From: Calliopum simillimum
Lineage: Eukaryota > Arthropoda > Insecta > Diptera > Lauxaniidae
Length of the DNA: 64,000 bases
Direction of reading: 5' to 3'
Assembly (NCBI GenBank): GCA_951812925.1
Contig: OX638368.1
Coordinates: 156,164,492 to 156,228,491, forward strand
Positions within the stretch are counted from its first letter, which is position 1. Each line of letters opens with the position of its first letter. Positions 26,501-38,300 of the stretch are shown piece by piece. Position numbers and translations under genes: made by a program. The notes under the pieces were generated by a model that searched no databases, was not told the origin of the DNA, and saw only the letters and a list, made by a program, of their open reading frames with translations.

Positions 26501-28270
26501 CAGAACTATCTAATTATTTGAAAAAAAAAAAATTAATACTCTCTTTATCCAATACATACACCGTTAAGATGTTCAATTTATAAAAGTTTCAAATTATAGC
26601 AAAGCATCAATTATCGTTTTAATCACTACTATCGATTGGATGAAAAATAACTTTTAGGATGGTTAAGCATTTTACCCTTTTATCGCCTTCTTTGATGATA
26701 TTTGACATTTTTCGAGTAGTGGTCGAACGAAAGACAACATTTCCAATTTCTTATTTTGCTTTTTTTTTTTAAGAATCGGCGGTTCAAAGAATAAAAATTG
26801 CCGAGAAAAACCGAGTTTTTCGTTTAAGGTATATTTTAATAACTTTCAAACAGGGACTCACAGAAAAATTCTGAAAAATACATTAGATAGGGGATACTTT
26901 AAAAATTACGCAGGTTTACAAAAAAAAAATGTCATGGCGGTTTGACCAGACAATGTGTTTCCTAGGGACTTTGACGTCCTGAATCCGAATCCCGAGTCCG
27001 TTTTTTTCCAGAACGTCTGAAAAAAAAAAGATTTCAAGGTCATATGGAGGTCAAAATGGGGTTCATGTATCGTTTAGTGATAAATTCGCTAAAATTCTGA
27101 AACTAATTTTTAATCATTAAGATTTTATGTGATCAAAAAGGGTATTTCAGACCTAGTTTCGGAGATATAGCCATCGGAAGATCCGGATATATGTTGTATA
27201 AAAACCGCTATAAGTTGTGAACCCCTAGAGGGCTTTGGAAAATATTTGTGTCATATGAAAGGTATTTTATTGTTTTTGTTGTTGTTGTTGTTGTTGGTGT
27301 TGTTGATTTATTTGTTGTTGTAATTGAAAAATTTCACAAAATTTCAAAAAAGCTCATATCTCGAAAACTATGAATCCAATTGAAAATATGCTCGAAACAT
27401 TTTTATAGGCTATTAAAATACCTTTCATATGACATCAATATTTTACAAATCCATCCAGGGGTTCCCAACTTATAGCGGTTTTCATAGAAGATACATATTC
27501 TGATCTTCCGATGGCTATATCTCCGAAACTAGGTCCGAGATACCCTTTTCGATCACATATTCTTTTTAAGAAATAAGAACTCAATGATAAAACATTAGTT
27601 TCAGAATTTTAGCGCATTTATCACTAAACGACTCATGACCTCCATATGACCTTGAAATATTTTTTTTCAGACGTTCTGAAAAAAACGGACCCCGGATTCG
27701 GATTCAGTACGTCAAAGTCCCTAGGAAATACAAAGTCTGGTCAAAACGCCATGACATTTTTTTTTTTTTGTAAACCTGTGTTATTTAATTTAACACGCAG
27801 TGTTTTATTTTTTAACTCATTCTAGAAACAACGCTGACTTTACCTCCATTTTACTCAAAATTTATTTTTTGTCACTTGTACCCCTTTGCTTCTAACCCCC
27901 CTCAACTCGAAGAAACTTATCCTATTCATTTTTAAATGTTCTTTTTTTATAAACAAATATTACTTTTAAAAATACAATATAATTTTTTTTCACCAAAATT
28001 TTTTACATTTAAAAATACTTTTGCATTTTTTTTAAAGAAACCCCCTTTCAATTTTTTTCAAAAGTATTTTAAATTAAGGCATAATTTAAAAGTTTTAAAA
28101 TGATATGTGACTCCAGATGGGATTCGGTCGTTACATAAGAGTTTTTAGCTTTTGAACGCCTTCGGCGGGCAAAACTCTTTTTTTACTCAAGAGGAAGGCA
28201 ACTTCCGACAAAAGTGTACTTGGCATAAAATGTTTAGAATTGTCCAAGGAATACGTCTGATATTTTTGGA
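23523..28270. repeat. diverged foldback arms around nested repeats
   Basis: The left arm at about 23523-23880 (TCAAAAGCCAAAAACTCTCA, GACCGAATCCCATC, GGGGGTTTTTTTAAAA, TTGGTGAAAAAAAA) is the inverse of 27925-28270 (GATGGGATTCGGTCG, TTTTTTCACCAAAATTTT). Between them lie a younger foldback (26907-27783) and non-coding sequence with repeated phrases such as GGGGTCGCT near 24180 and 24300. The arms are AT-rich, so their edges are approximate. Confidence 0.6.
26907..27783. mobile_element. foldback element, about 880 bp
   Basis: Two inverted arms of about 400 bp start ACGCAGGTTTACAAAA and end with the complement CTGTGT. They share paired blocks: GTCATGGCGGTTTGACCAGA, CCTAGGGACTTTGACGTC, GATATAGCCATCGGAAGATC and CATATGAAAGGTATTTTA. 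A TTG-repeat microsatellite sits in the loop near 27279-27320. Non-coding. A second, truncated copy lies at 41460-42000. Confidence 0.9.
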
Positions 28271-28545
28271 AATTTTTTGAAAAGATTAAATTTTTTTTTA
28301 AAAATTTTCAAAAATTATTCAAAAAAAAAAAAAATTTTAAAAAAATGTATACGTATTTTTTGAACGATTCTAAGCATTTTATGCCTAGTACACTTTTTTC
28401 GTAAGATGCCTTCCTCTGGAGTAAAAAGTGTTTCGCCTGCTGCGGGCGTTCAAAAGCCAAAAACTCTCATATGGCGACCGAATCCCATCTTGAGTCATAC
28501 ATCATTTTAAAGCTTATAAATTATGCTTTAATTAAAAATACTTGT
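28078..28545. repeat. inverted repeat pair, foldback end
   Basis: Left arm 28078-28270 and right arm 28350-28545 are inverse copies: GCATAATTTAAAAG / ATAAATTATGC, GATGGGATTCGGTCG / CGACCGAATCCCATC, and CTTTTGAACGCC / GGCGTTCAAAAG. The right arm is also a direct copy of 23590-23790. Confidence 0.75.
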
Positions 28546-28559
28546 AAACTGACTTCTTT

Positions 28560-28650
28560 GTAAAAGCTAGTTCGTGGGATTGAAATTGAACGAAATCGGT
28601 TGACGGACACGCCTACCGCCCATAAACGCAATATTTAGAACTTTATTTAC
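28560..28650 (-). repeat. dispersed repeat, short fragment
   Basis: Carries AGCTAGTTCGTGGGATTGAA and GACACGCCTACCGCCCATAA in the order found, inverted, at 44880-44945. It is a short truncated copy. Confidence 0.6.
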
Positions 28651-29713
28651 GGTAATGCACCCGTTGCGCACAAGATTGATATGCTCTTATAGGCCGTCCA
28701 TATAATACATTATAACAAAGAGGGGGAATGTGGTGGAATGGTGGTCATGAGTAACATTACAGTTGGAACTTAAAGGACAATATTACACTACTTAAAACAT
28801 TTTTCATAAATTTAAGACCCCCTCCTTCCAATGTAAAACATCGCTCTATATTTTCTTATAATTTTTTAAGAAATTTCTAGAAAATCATGAACGACTTTGT
28901 CCACTTGTAGGTTTTATGTAATTTATGTATGGCCCTTTCGTGGCTTCTATGAATTATTAGGGCAAAATGTTGAGTACTTATGTAATACATGGACAGTCCC
29001 ATAATGAAACATTTAAAGCAACATAAAATTTATAATCCCTACAGAAGAATAACATAAAAATAACATTAACGAAAGTACTATTAATTGAAGGAAAAACTCA
29101 ATGAGTAGAATGCGGCGTTTGCGGTGTTTGACAAAATCCAAGCTCCTTTATCGAACATGTAAGCCAGCATGGCAATGATTTAAACAACACTTTTTTTTAT
29201 TTTTTTCAAAAATAATGCTAAAATAATTTTTATTCGAATACTTTGCAAATAAAACAATAAAACAACAATAGGACTGAGCGCTCAACAATGACATTTTCAA
29301 AAAAAAAAAAAAAAAGGACTATGAGAAAGTGAACAGATGGGGTAAAATATCTCCAAAACAACAATAACAATTTCAACTTTTTAAATTACGAGTGAGTTCA
29401 TTTGTTGGAAGTTCGTTAAATTTATTTTACAATTGAATTTGCTGGAAAACTAACAGAGTTATAGTCACATAGACAAATGCATACATGCATGTATGTATAT
29501 AAAACTACAATAATGTTTGCAAGTAAAGGACTCTTACCACTACATCCAGAGCAGAGTGCAAAAAAAAAAGGAAATGTTTTATTTTTATTGCATTTACAGC
29601 AATGATTTTTGTACAAGTTAAATGTGACATACTAACAAATACTCTATGAATGGATGGTATACATATTAGAGTGATTCAAAAAACTATTGCGTTTGGAGAT
29701 TCAAAAATAGATA

Positions 29714-30452
29714 CGCGGGCTGCCATATATATTTCTAGCCTAGGCAACACAAATGCCAATAGCTAAAATCTGACAACACCATAATAAAGTTTGACATTTT
29801 TTAGCATAAACGTACTCACAACGTTTCGATGTACAAGTGCTATTTGTTTTGTTTACAGTGAGTTAAAAACATTAATTTTTCCATTGATAATTTAAGCGAT
29901 TGATAAATTATGGGGTTTCCAACGAGAACAAACGTTTTTTACAACTAAGTGTTCATGCAAAATCAAATGTATTGGAGTGGAACTAATGCCCAAGAATGCT
30001 TCTATCTCACGGGATGTCACATGACGATCTTGCGTTATCAGTTCACGCACGGCATCAATGTTCCCTGGCACAACGGCCGCTTTTGGACGACCTTCACGGA
30101 ATTCGTCTTAGAGCGAGCGTCGGCCACGATTGAATTCATTAAAGCAGTTTTTCACAGTGATATGGGATGGTTCTTCATCGCCATACAAAGATTTAAGTTC
30201 ATTGATGCACTCTTGTCGTGGATTACGTCGAAAGTTGTGAAAAATGATCGCACGAAAATGTTCACGAGTTAATTCCATTTTTTTGCCAAATTGATTTTTT
30301 CAAGTCACTGTAAACAACACAAATGATGGTCGTACGTCAAAACGTTCTGAGTACGCTTATGCTAAAAAATGTCAAACTTTATTATGGTGTTGCCAGATTT
30401 TAGCTGTTGACATTAGTGTTGCCTAGGCCAGAAATATATATAGCAGCCTACG
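29714..30452 (-). mobile_element. mariner derivative with long inverted ends and N-terminal transposase only
   Basis: TA at 29712-29713 and 30453-30454 flank a 739-bp element. The ends (CGCGGGCTGCCATATATATT and complement) extend into inverted repeats of about 160 bp that include GACAACACCATAATAAAGTT. The minus strand between them holds the N-terminal DNA-binding part of a mariner transposase (about 29905-30275), corresponding to the open frame at 42004-42393 but broken by at least one frameshift. The catalytic domain is absent, apparently replaced by an inverted copy of the right end. Confidence 0.85.
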
Positions 30453-30620
30453 TATGTAAGTATTTACTTTGGTGCATAATACAAATAATGTTATACGAGT
30501 AGATGGGTGCGTCTACGAAAAATGTACCAAAACATGTCCCTACCAATTTTTTATTTTTTTTAATTGAAGATACAGTGGCCTTAATTTCTGGAACCTTTTC
30601 GAATAATGTACATAATTTTT

Positions 30621-30774
30621 CAGGGTTGCCATGTATTTTTTATGTTTTGCTAAAGCAATATGTTTAGAAAAAAATAAAATTTTGTCTTAAAACACTTAAA
30701 TCAACTTTTTTAAAATTGAACAAAAATTTTCGGTGAATTTTTTGTTAGTTTTTCACTATCAGATGGCAACCCTA
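30621..30774. mobile_element. possible hAT-like MITE
   Basis: CAGGGTTGCCAT at the left and its near-complement ATGGCAACCCTA at the right bound 154 bp of AT-rich non-coding sequence. Such termini are common in hAT miniatures, but no convincing 8-bp target duplication was seen. Confidence 0.4.
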
Positions 30775-32819
30775 AAAATTTAGTTGCAGTTTAAAAATTT
30801 TATGTACATAACTGTTTCAAGACTCAATTTTCATTTTATTTTTTAAATGTATGGGTATTTCCAGTATTTGGCATATGTATTTTAATACCGGTTTTTCAGT
30901 ATTCATTTTTGGACGGCGATCCCGGTATCGGTGATACCGGTATTGCATCCCCTAGTATTGAAGCTCATGCTAATTATCTGTATTAAACAGTTAAAGTATA
31001 AACTTTAAATTCAAACGAGGTTTTGAGTTCCGGGACATTGAATGGTACATTTTCCGGAGTATCACCCAGAAATAGAGCTCTCCTTTAAACACGCTGAACA
31101 AATTCAATTTGTATTAAATTTTATTTTTGGCTACACCCTTCAGGACAAGCACCAACTGCTTTACAACAAATGACTCTTAATTCAAAGAATTTAACATATG
31201 TATGCAACAAGCAACAAAAACCATAACAACAACAAAAGATTCATGCAGATGATTTCCTCTGAATGAGTTCATCAATTTGTGAACTTATATTACAACATTT
31301 GGTTGTATGTATGCCGTCCAGTTGAGGACGGAAAAAAGGACCATACTACATTTCTTGTTGTTGTTGTTGCTGTTAACTTGGTTGTCTTTTGTTATTGTTG
31401 TTGTTGATGCTGTTGCTATTGCCTAACCGGCTGCTTTTATTGTAATGGTAAAAGTTTTTGTTTTTGTTTTTTCTATTATAAACTCGGAAAAGGAAAATGT
31501 AAATAATGTAGAGAGAATTCCTGAAAAATTTCAATTTTATTTGCTGTTGGAAAAGGAGGATTACAAAAATTTAGTCCTGCATGAGTGCCAAAGCAAAAGG
31601 AGCATTAAAAACAGATAAACTACTTTTAAAGTTAATACAAAATGACTGAAATGGAATGGAACACTAAGTAAAAGCAAATATTTATGTAACTTTATTGCAG
31701 TAAAACTTAAATTACAAGGTGTTATGATGCCAAATCGTTTATTATTATGTATAAAGTTAAAATTAAAATGTCAACATAATTATGAAATTAACTTGAAATT
31801 CATTAATTTTTTCCTTATAGAAAACAAAAAGAATGAAGCAACAAGCTAAATTCCGATTAGCAATATTTTTTAAGCAACATTATTTACATAGAAACATATT
31901 TGAAGATATTAATAAGCAACATTTTTAACGAATTTTGGTTTTTGTTATATAACAGTTAGCAACATTGTTTGAAGCAATATATAGAAACCAGCAATCTTTG
32001 GTAAAATTGTTTGACCCTTAATCCATTCCCGCCATCTAAGATGTAGGGAGATAGGATCGCGTCGTCATCTGGCTCGCAATTTGACATTTGAGATGGGCCA
32101 GGACTACCAAATTTTCAGAATTTGTCGAAAACATTATAGAAGAAGAATTTCGAGCTTCATTGTCGTTGAAAGAAGCAATAAGAAATCGAATGGATTGACA
32201 TGCTCTTCCCTATTTACATTATTGATTTTCAGATCGAAAAAATTGGTTCAGCTACCTCGTACATTAATGATTTTAAATTTCTACATACATACTCACATAA
32301 ATGCGCATTTATTTTATTTTTAATATTTTTATTTCTCTCTTCAAGGAAATAAAGAAATCTATGACGCAAAAAAAACAAAAAAAAATCCGCTCGTCCAGCA
32401 AAAATCCATTCATCTTTTCCAACAGTATATGTAGCCAGGATTCCGCTTGGCTTAATGGTCTTTGCTGATGAGGTTTATGCTATTTTTTTTTTTTTTGCTA
32501 AAGGTTTAACTCTTTTTCTTTTTCACTATATATTTTTATTTTTTTTTTTAGTTTATTTAGCATTTCTGTTCTCTTTTTTATAACTTGGTCCTGTGCAAAT
32601 TGCACAAATTTTTTAAGGAACAAACAAACTATTTTGCATTTTCAATAAAATTTAAAATTTTCTTAAAATATTAAAATTATCTCTTAAACATGAAAATTTC
32701 ATGCAGTTGAAGAGCTGGAACTACAATAACCCACTTCTCAAATAATAATAACTGGCTGAAATTAATTTCTCAGGTATTTGTTAATGCATATGGGGCATTA
32801 CATACGTAACCGGATAGCA

Positions 32820-34960
32820 ATTGGCTTTTGCATCTCCGTTTTTTTTGAAACGTATTTTTCTTGTAAGTAGTACTACTTAGTTGAGACTAGCATCCATGAT
32901 TTTTTAAAACTTTTTTTTTATGAAGCAGTTTCAGAGATATTAATTTTTTAAAAACTGAAAAAGCTGCAAAACCGACATTAATCGTTTTTTGAATTGATCA
33001 TAACTCCGTCAATAGTCGGCCAAATCATGCGATTGTTTTTTTAAAAGTTTAATTTTTTTAAGAAAATTTTTTTAAAAAAATTCAAAAAATTTTTTTAAAT
33101 GATTTTTGTATACATTTTTCAATTTTCAAAACTTAATTGTTATTTTTATCAACGATTTTTAAAAAAAAATTTTGGAAAAAACTGTATGCATTTGACAAAT
33201 TTTAAGAATGGGCAAACGATGGGATCTGTTTTTTTTTTTTTTAATTTTTTAATCAACAGAAAAGTGAGTGAACGAGCACTTAAATATTCTTCGTTGCCGC
33301 AAGAGGCAAAAAATGTTCTCCGACCGCCACTAACTTTATCTCTCCAATATTTTTCTCAAATATACTACCCCATTTTTTTATCCCTTAAGGGTGCTCCCAT
33401 ACAAAATTTTGATAAAAATATCAAAACATTCCTCATTGCCGGGAGAGAGCAAAAATCTTCACTGATCCCCAATAATTTTTCTTCTCTTACATTTTTTTTT
33501 TAAAATACTAACCCCTTTTATCCACCCCTTAAGGGGGTGATAAAAATATAAGAAAAAAAATTCCTCATTGCATGGAGAGTGAAAAATGTTCACCGACCAT
33601 CATTAACTTTTCTTTTCCAATAATGTTCTTTAACATATTAGGCCTTTTTTTGCACTAAGTAAGGGGGCTCCCAAGCAAAATTTTGATAAAAATATCAAAA
33701 AAATTCCTCATTGCCGGGAGAGGGAAAAAATGTTCACGGACACCCATTAATTTTTTCTCTCCAAAATTTCGTTCAAACATGCTACCCCATTTTTTCCACT
33801 CCTTAACGGGGCTCCCATATCAAAAAAATTACTCATGGCCATCATGGGAGGTCCCTTAAGGGGTGGATAAAAGGGGCAAGTATGTTCGAAAAAAAATGCT
33901 GAAGATGAAAAACTAATGGGGGTCGGTGAACATTTTTACTTTCTCCCGGCAATGAGAAATTTTTTGATATTTTTATCAAAATTTTGTATGGGAGCACCCT
34001 TAAGGGACAAAAAATTGGGTAGTATGCTTGAGAAAAATATTGGAGAGGTAAAGTTAGTGGGTATCGGTGAACATTTTTTGCCTCTTGCGGCAACGAAGAA
34101 TATTTAAGTGATCGTTCACTCACTTTTCTGTTGATTAAAAAATTTAAGAAAAAATAGATCCCATAGTTTGCTCATTCTAAAAATAGTCTTCAAATTTGTC
34201 AAATACAATAAAGTTTTTTCAAAATTTTTTTTTAAAAAATCGAAAAATATAATTATTGATAAAAATAGCAATTTAGTTTTAAAAGTTGAAAATTTTATAA
34301 AAAAATCATTTAAAAATTTTTTTTCAATTTTTTATAAAAACTTTCTTAAAAAAATAAAACTTTTAAAAAAACAATCACATAATTTGGACCAAGGTTGTCA
34401 GCGTAGAACAAAAGTGAGCCAATTTTGGCTCGCCTACAACAACAAGAAAATTCCAATATTTCGCAAATATCTCAGAAGTACAACAATCACAGAAATATTT
34501 TTTTTTGTTATTTTTTGATCTCGTCAAAATTTCGCAGAATTATTGTAAAATATTTGCGAAAAATTGTGTTTGTTGTTTCGCATAAAAAAAAACGTGTGTG
34601 TCGTAGTCCTCAGAAATTTAAAAATTATTGAAAAACCAAAAAAACAGCAAAAAACTGTTTTTGTGATTGTTGTTCTTCGGGGAATTTGAAGCTGTTGTAA
34701 GAGCGAAAATTTTACGCTGACTGCGCTTGGCTCAGTGATTTTAAAACATTGACATCCTTGATTTGGACTATAGGCAGGCGGAGTTATGAGCATTTCAAAA
34801 AATTAATTAATGGCGTTTTTGCAACTTTTCAGTTTTTGAAAAAATTTATAACTCCGAAACGGCTTGATAAAAAAAATTTTAAAAAATCATGGATGCTAGT
34901 CTCAATTAGTTCTATAAGACAAAAAAGTTTCAAAAAATCGATGAAGCTACAGTCAAAGAC
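32820..34960. mobile_element. large foldback element, about 2.1 kb
   Basis: Long inverted arms. The outer landmark TTGAGACTAGCATCCATGAT at 32881-32901 pairs with ATCATGGATGCTAGTCTCAA at 34896-34915. Inner blocks include AGTGAGTGAACGAGCACTTA with its inverse near 34110, TCTTCGTTGCCGCAAGAGGC with its inverse near 34080, and GGGTGCTCCCATACAAAATT with its inverse near 33990. The many ORFs here are readings of the paired arms and not genes. The stretch at 34389-34757 seems to be an insertion with CAAGGTTGTCA / TGACATCCTTG ends. Confidence 0.85.
34389..34757. mobile_element. possible small element inside the foldback arm
   Basis: The right foldback arm is interrupted by about 360 bp. The insert starts CAAGGTTGTCAGCGTAGAAC and ends near TTGACATCCTTGATTTGGAC. 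The outer ends CAAGGTTGTCA and TGACATCCTTG are near-complementary, with a partly repeated TTTGGAC flank. A 7-8 bp target duplication (ATTTGGAC / ATTTGGAC) fits an hAT- or P-like insertion, but the superfamily is uncertain. Confidence 0.5.
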
Positions 34961-35325
34961 CTTCCTTTTGCTGTAGAAGGTATATTTCCCCTAGCGTAAC
35001 TCATCTTTAAAACTTAAATTTGAGTAATGCACACTATGCCATTTCTGTTTTAATCTGATTCTATTTGTTAATAAAAAAAGACCTAAAAGTCAATTTGCTC
35101 ATGTTAATAACAGTAGGCACACACAAAAAGAAAGAACGCTTTAAAGAACAAGATATAAAAATAAATTAAAAAATAATAATGTTTAAAAAAATAATATTTG
35201 ATAAAATTCTTATAGCTATACACTATGTATATAATTTAAAATAAAAGTTTAAAAAAAGAGTCTAGCGTACAAAATGGTTTAGTTTTAAAAAAAGTCAAAT
35301 AAAATATATATTTGTGCAGACGTAC

Positions 35326-35359
35326 CAAAGAGGGTAAATAGAGCATCAGGCGTGACCAT
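35326..35359 (-). CDS. heph: hephaestus/PTB 34-nt microexon in RRM3
   Basis: A 34-nt exon coding for MVTPDALFTLF plus the first base of a Gly codon. It supplies the first helix of RRM3, between NLNEE (exon at 39293-39486) and GVYGDVQRV (exon at 12488-12580). The acceptor is a strong CU-rich tract, TTTTCTCTTTTTTCTGTAG, and the donor is TTTG|GTACGT. From memory, vertebrate PTBP1 has an exon of exactly 34 nt here (RVTPQSLFILF). Because 34 is not a multiple of three, skipping joins GAAGAG to GTGTTTATGG, which reads [10 protein letters not shown] and then a stop (TAA). That transcript would be a likely target of nonsense-mediated decay. The UCUU-type acceptor tract resembles PTB binding sites, so autoregulation is plausible but inferred. 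Confidence 0.94.
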
Positions 35360-38300
35360 CTACAGAAAAAAGAGAAAATAGAGTTTTTCAAGTTAGCAAG
35401 AGTTGGTTTCGTACAAAATAAAAAAAAAAAAATAAAAATGAAACAAAAATTTTATAAAAGAATTTGTTTCTTTTTAAAATTTTTTATACTATCAGATGAA
35501 AAGAAATCCTAAGTAGACTTAGGGCAAAGTTTTGAGAATGAAATTCAAATTGTTTATATTCATAAAAAAAAAAAATACTTAACAAGAGATAAGTTTTATT
35601 AGAATTTTTAATACTGAGAATGTTTGCTAACTTTGCCTTAGACTCTACATTTGAAAAAACTGCACAGTGTTTCATAATAAAGTTTTCGAAAAGAAGCTCA
35701 GTTTTTTTTTTTGCTAACTTTTAGAAGAAGTTATGTGTCTGATATTTAGAAAAGTAATATGATTTTTAACTTTATAGTAAGACATTAAATGCATTAGAAT
35801 ATATATGATAAGCTTATATTGATCTTATTAAACAGTAATACTTTTGCAATTAACGGTATTACTTTCATTAGAACTGTACACGTAAAAAACAGTTACTAAA
35901 CAAACTTCTTAAAGGTATTACTTCGCACAATAATTACTTGCGCGTCAAAGGTCTCATAAGTAAAATTATCTGACTAGGGCATTATTTGCGACTTTTGCTT
36001 TTACAAACCATGTTCTTACTGCAAATTTTAAAGCAGATGGATTCTTTTTAAATTTTTTCGATTAGCCTCAATATAGCTCGAATTTAAGCTCTTCACATGT
36101 ACTCAGATTTGCATCACTGTTTCTGTCATAAATTGTTCAAAGGCATTTGTTTTTTCGACCTCTATGTAAGTAGCTCTTTGAATTTTTTTCTTAAGCTCCG
36201 CCATTTGACATTCGATCATGAAGTACAGTATATCGTTGTAAATGTCTCGCTGTACAAAATACAATATGTAAAACGAAATATCTTCAAAACTACAAAACTT
36301 ACAAAGAAATAAATTGCAGATTCGAATTCAGCGGCTAAAAATCAATTTAAAAACTTTAACAGTTTGAATTTTAAAACTAAAAATTGTTCCATGTTTAGGA
36401 ACAATTTTCGGTTTTTAAAATTATTTGCGATGCTTCAATTGTTCTCTAAAATGATGCTTACTTATCGTACATCAAAAATAGCTTTTTGGGCTGTGAGGCA
36501 GCAATTCCAAAAAGTTTTAAAATTTTGAACCACCCTTACTTATATGCAATTAAATAATTTTTAGTAGTTAAACATTGAAGAGTTATACAAAAAAAAAAAA
36601 AAAAAATAATATGGCATAGTTTTAGGTCTCAAGTCTAATTTCCATTTTACATATTTCTCTAAGAACTTATATTACGAAACACTGCTTAGCGAAGAAATAA
36701 TAACTATATAGGAATGCCTACACTTATATGAGCCGATTATTTTAAAAGTGGGCCTAAGTCCATTTATGTTGAAATAGAGATATTGAAGAGTTTGCGTTTT
36801 AATGAGTCTAAAAATATTGCTAACTGATGACATGGTCGTATAAAGTTTAAAATAGAATATGTTATAGTAAAAAAATATTAATTTTACCCACCGAATTACC
36901 AAAATTTAAAATTTGTTTTAAAATAATAAGATTTCTGGGGTCATGAATGGACTTAAGCTAGTTTTAGAATAAAAAATGCACTTTTTTAATTATCAAAAAA
37001 CACAATTCCCATTGAAAAATAATTTAACTTACAATCTAAGTATGTATATATGTATACATAAGAAATTACTAGAAAACTATCCATCTGATACTGGTAAAAT
37101 ATACCGAGGTTGTTGTTGTCGATCAGGAGAAAGATTATAAGTGAAAAATGGACGGTGGCACGTCCTCTATATAATTCGATTCATTATATCTCTGAAACTA
37201 TCCGAAATAAGAAAAATAAAATTTGGTATATACATACGAAAAGGGCACCAGGACAAACAACAATCACTGAAAAAATTGTTAATGTCACGCCCCCTATATA
37301 ATATGATTCTTTTCAACTCTGAAACTATTATATACAGAGGAACAAAATTTGAAACATACGTAAGGTGCATCGGGACAAACAATAATCACTGGAAAAATAG
37401 GCGGTGACGCCCCATATATAATATATTTCGTTACATGTCTGAAGCGCGGTTTGAAAAAGTTTGGTACATACGTAAATGTGAAATGTGTCATTTTTGAAGT
37501 GAACGAAGACACTTTAATAGGGATAAATTTTAGCAAGTATAATATTAAGAGAAAACTACTAAGGGTGTAACTTTTGGTCTGGCCAAAAAATAGTTACCCT
37601 AGACTGCAGTGCTTTGAAAATTTTGCTTCTATGGGAGGTGCCACGCCCTCTTGCCCGAGTTCACACAGTTATTGCTCAGAGCTTGCATTTATAGTTTTTA
37701 GTATTTGAGTGAAATTTAGTTGGACTATCTCAGAAAACTCTTTCAGTATAGCGTTTTGAGCCTTTTGCTTTTATGGGAGGTGCCACGCCCGCTTGTCCGA
37801 TTTCACCCAATTTTTGTAGAGAGCTTTCATTTATAATTCTTTGTGTCTGACTCAAATTTGGTTCGAATATCTCAAAAAATGCTTCCAGTACAGTGTTTTG
37901 AAGCTTGTATGGGAGGAGCCACGCCCTCTTGTCCGAATTTGCCAAGTTTTCTGTCAGAGCTTGCGCTTACAATTCGTAGTAAAATACTCCTTAAGTTGCA
38001 TTTTGAATATATTTTTTGTATGGGCGGTAGGCGTGTTCGTTGACCGATTTTGCTCATTTTCAATCCCACGAGCTAACTTTGACAATGGAGGCAGTGTACC
38101 AAATTCAATCGAATTATCTTTGTCAGTTTTCGCAAACAGTGTATTTCAACACACAGCCAGCCAGCCAGACTTACATTACAATTGCGGTGCTTCGTAGGTG
38201 CGCAAAGGCTAAATCTATGTTGTAATTCCATTTTAAATGGCGCCGAACAATAGTAAATTAACACTAAAACTTAAATTATTGCATAATATTTTCCATATCC

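Larger units (their letters stand above)
12581..35325 (-). other. heph: heph 22.7-kb intron within RRM3
   Basis: A long intron between the microexon (donor GTACGT) and the 93-nt exon (acceptor AATTTAG). It carries the foldbacks, MITEs, mariner pieces and pseudogene listed separately. Stretches in which I see nothing definable beyond AT-rich sequence and simple repeats are 12600-14330, 14960-16045, 16165-17045, 18990-20395 (G-run at 19430-19460), 20735-23515, 24000-26900, 28650-29710 and 30780-32815 (TTG-rich at 31350-31430). One ORF of 112 codons at 13897-14235 (+) has no family that I recognise and runs over poorly coding sequence, so it is not called. Confidence 0.8.

Noticed and set aside
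33099..34123. ORFs of 134, 93 and 63 codons with near-mirror content
   Set aside because: They read through the two arms of the large foldback element; the sequences are repeats, not genes.
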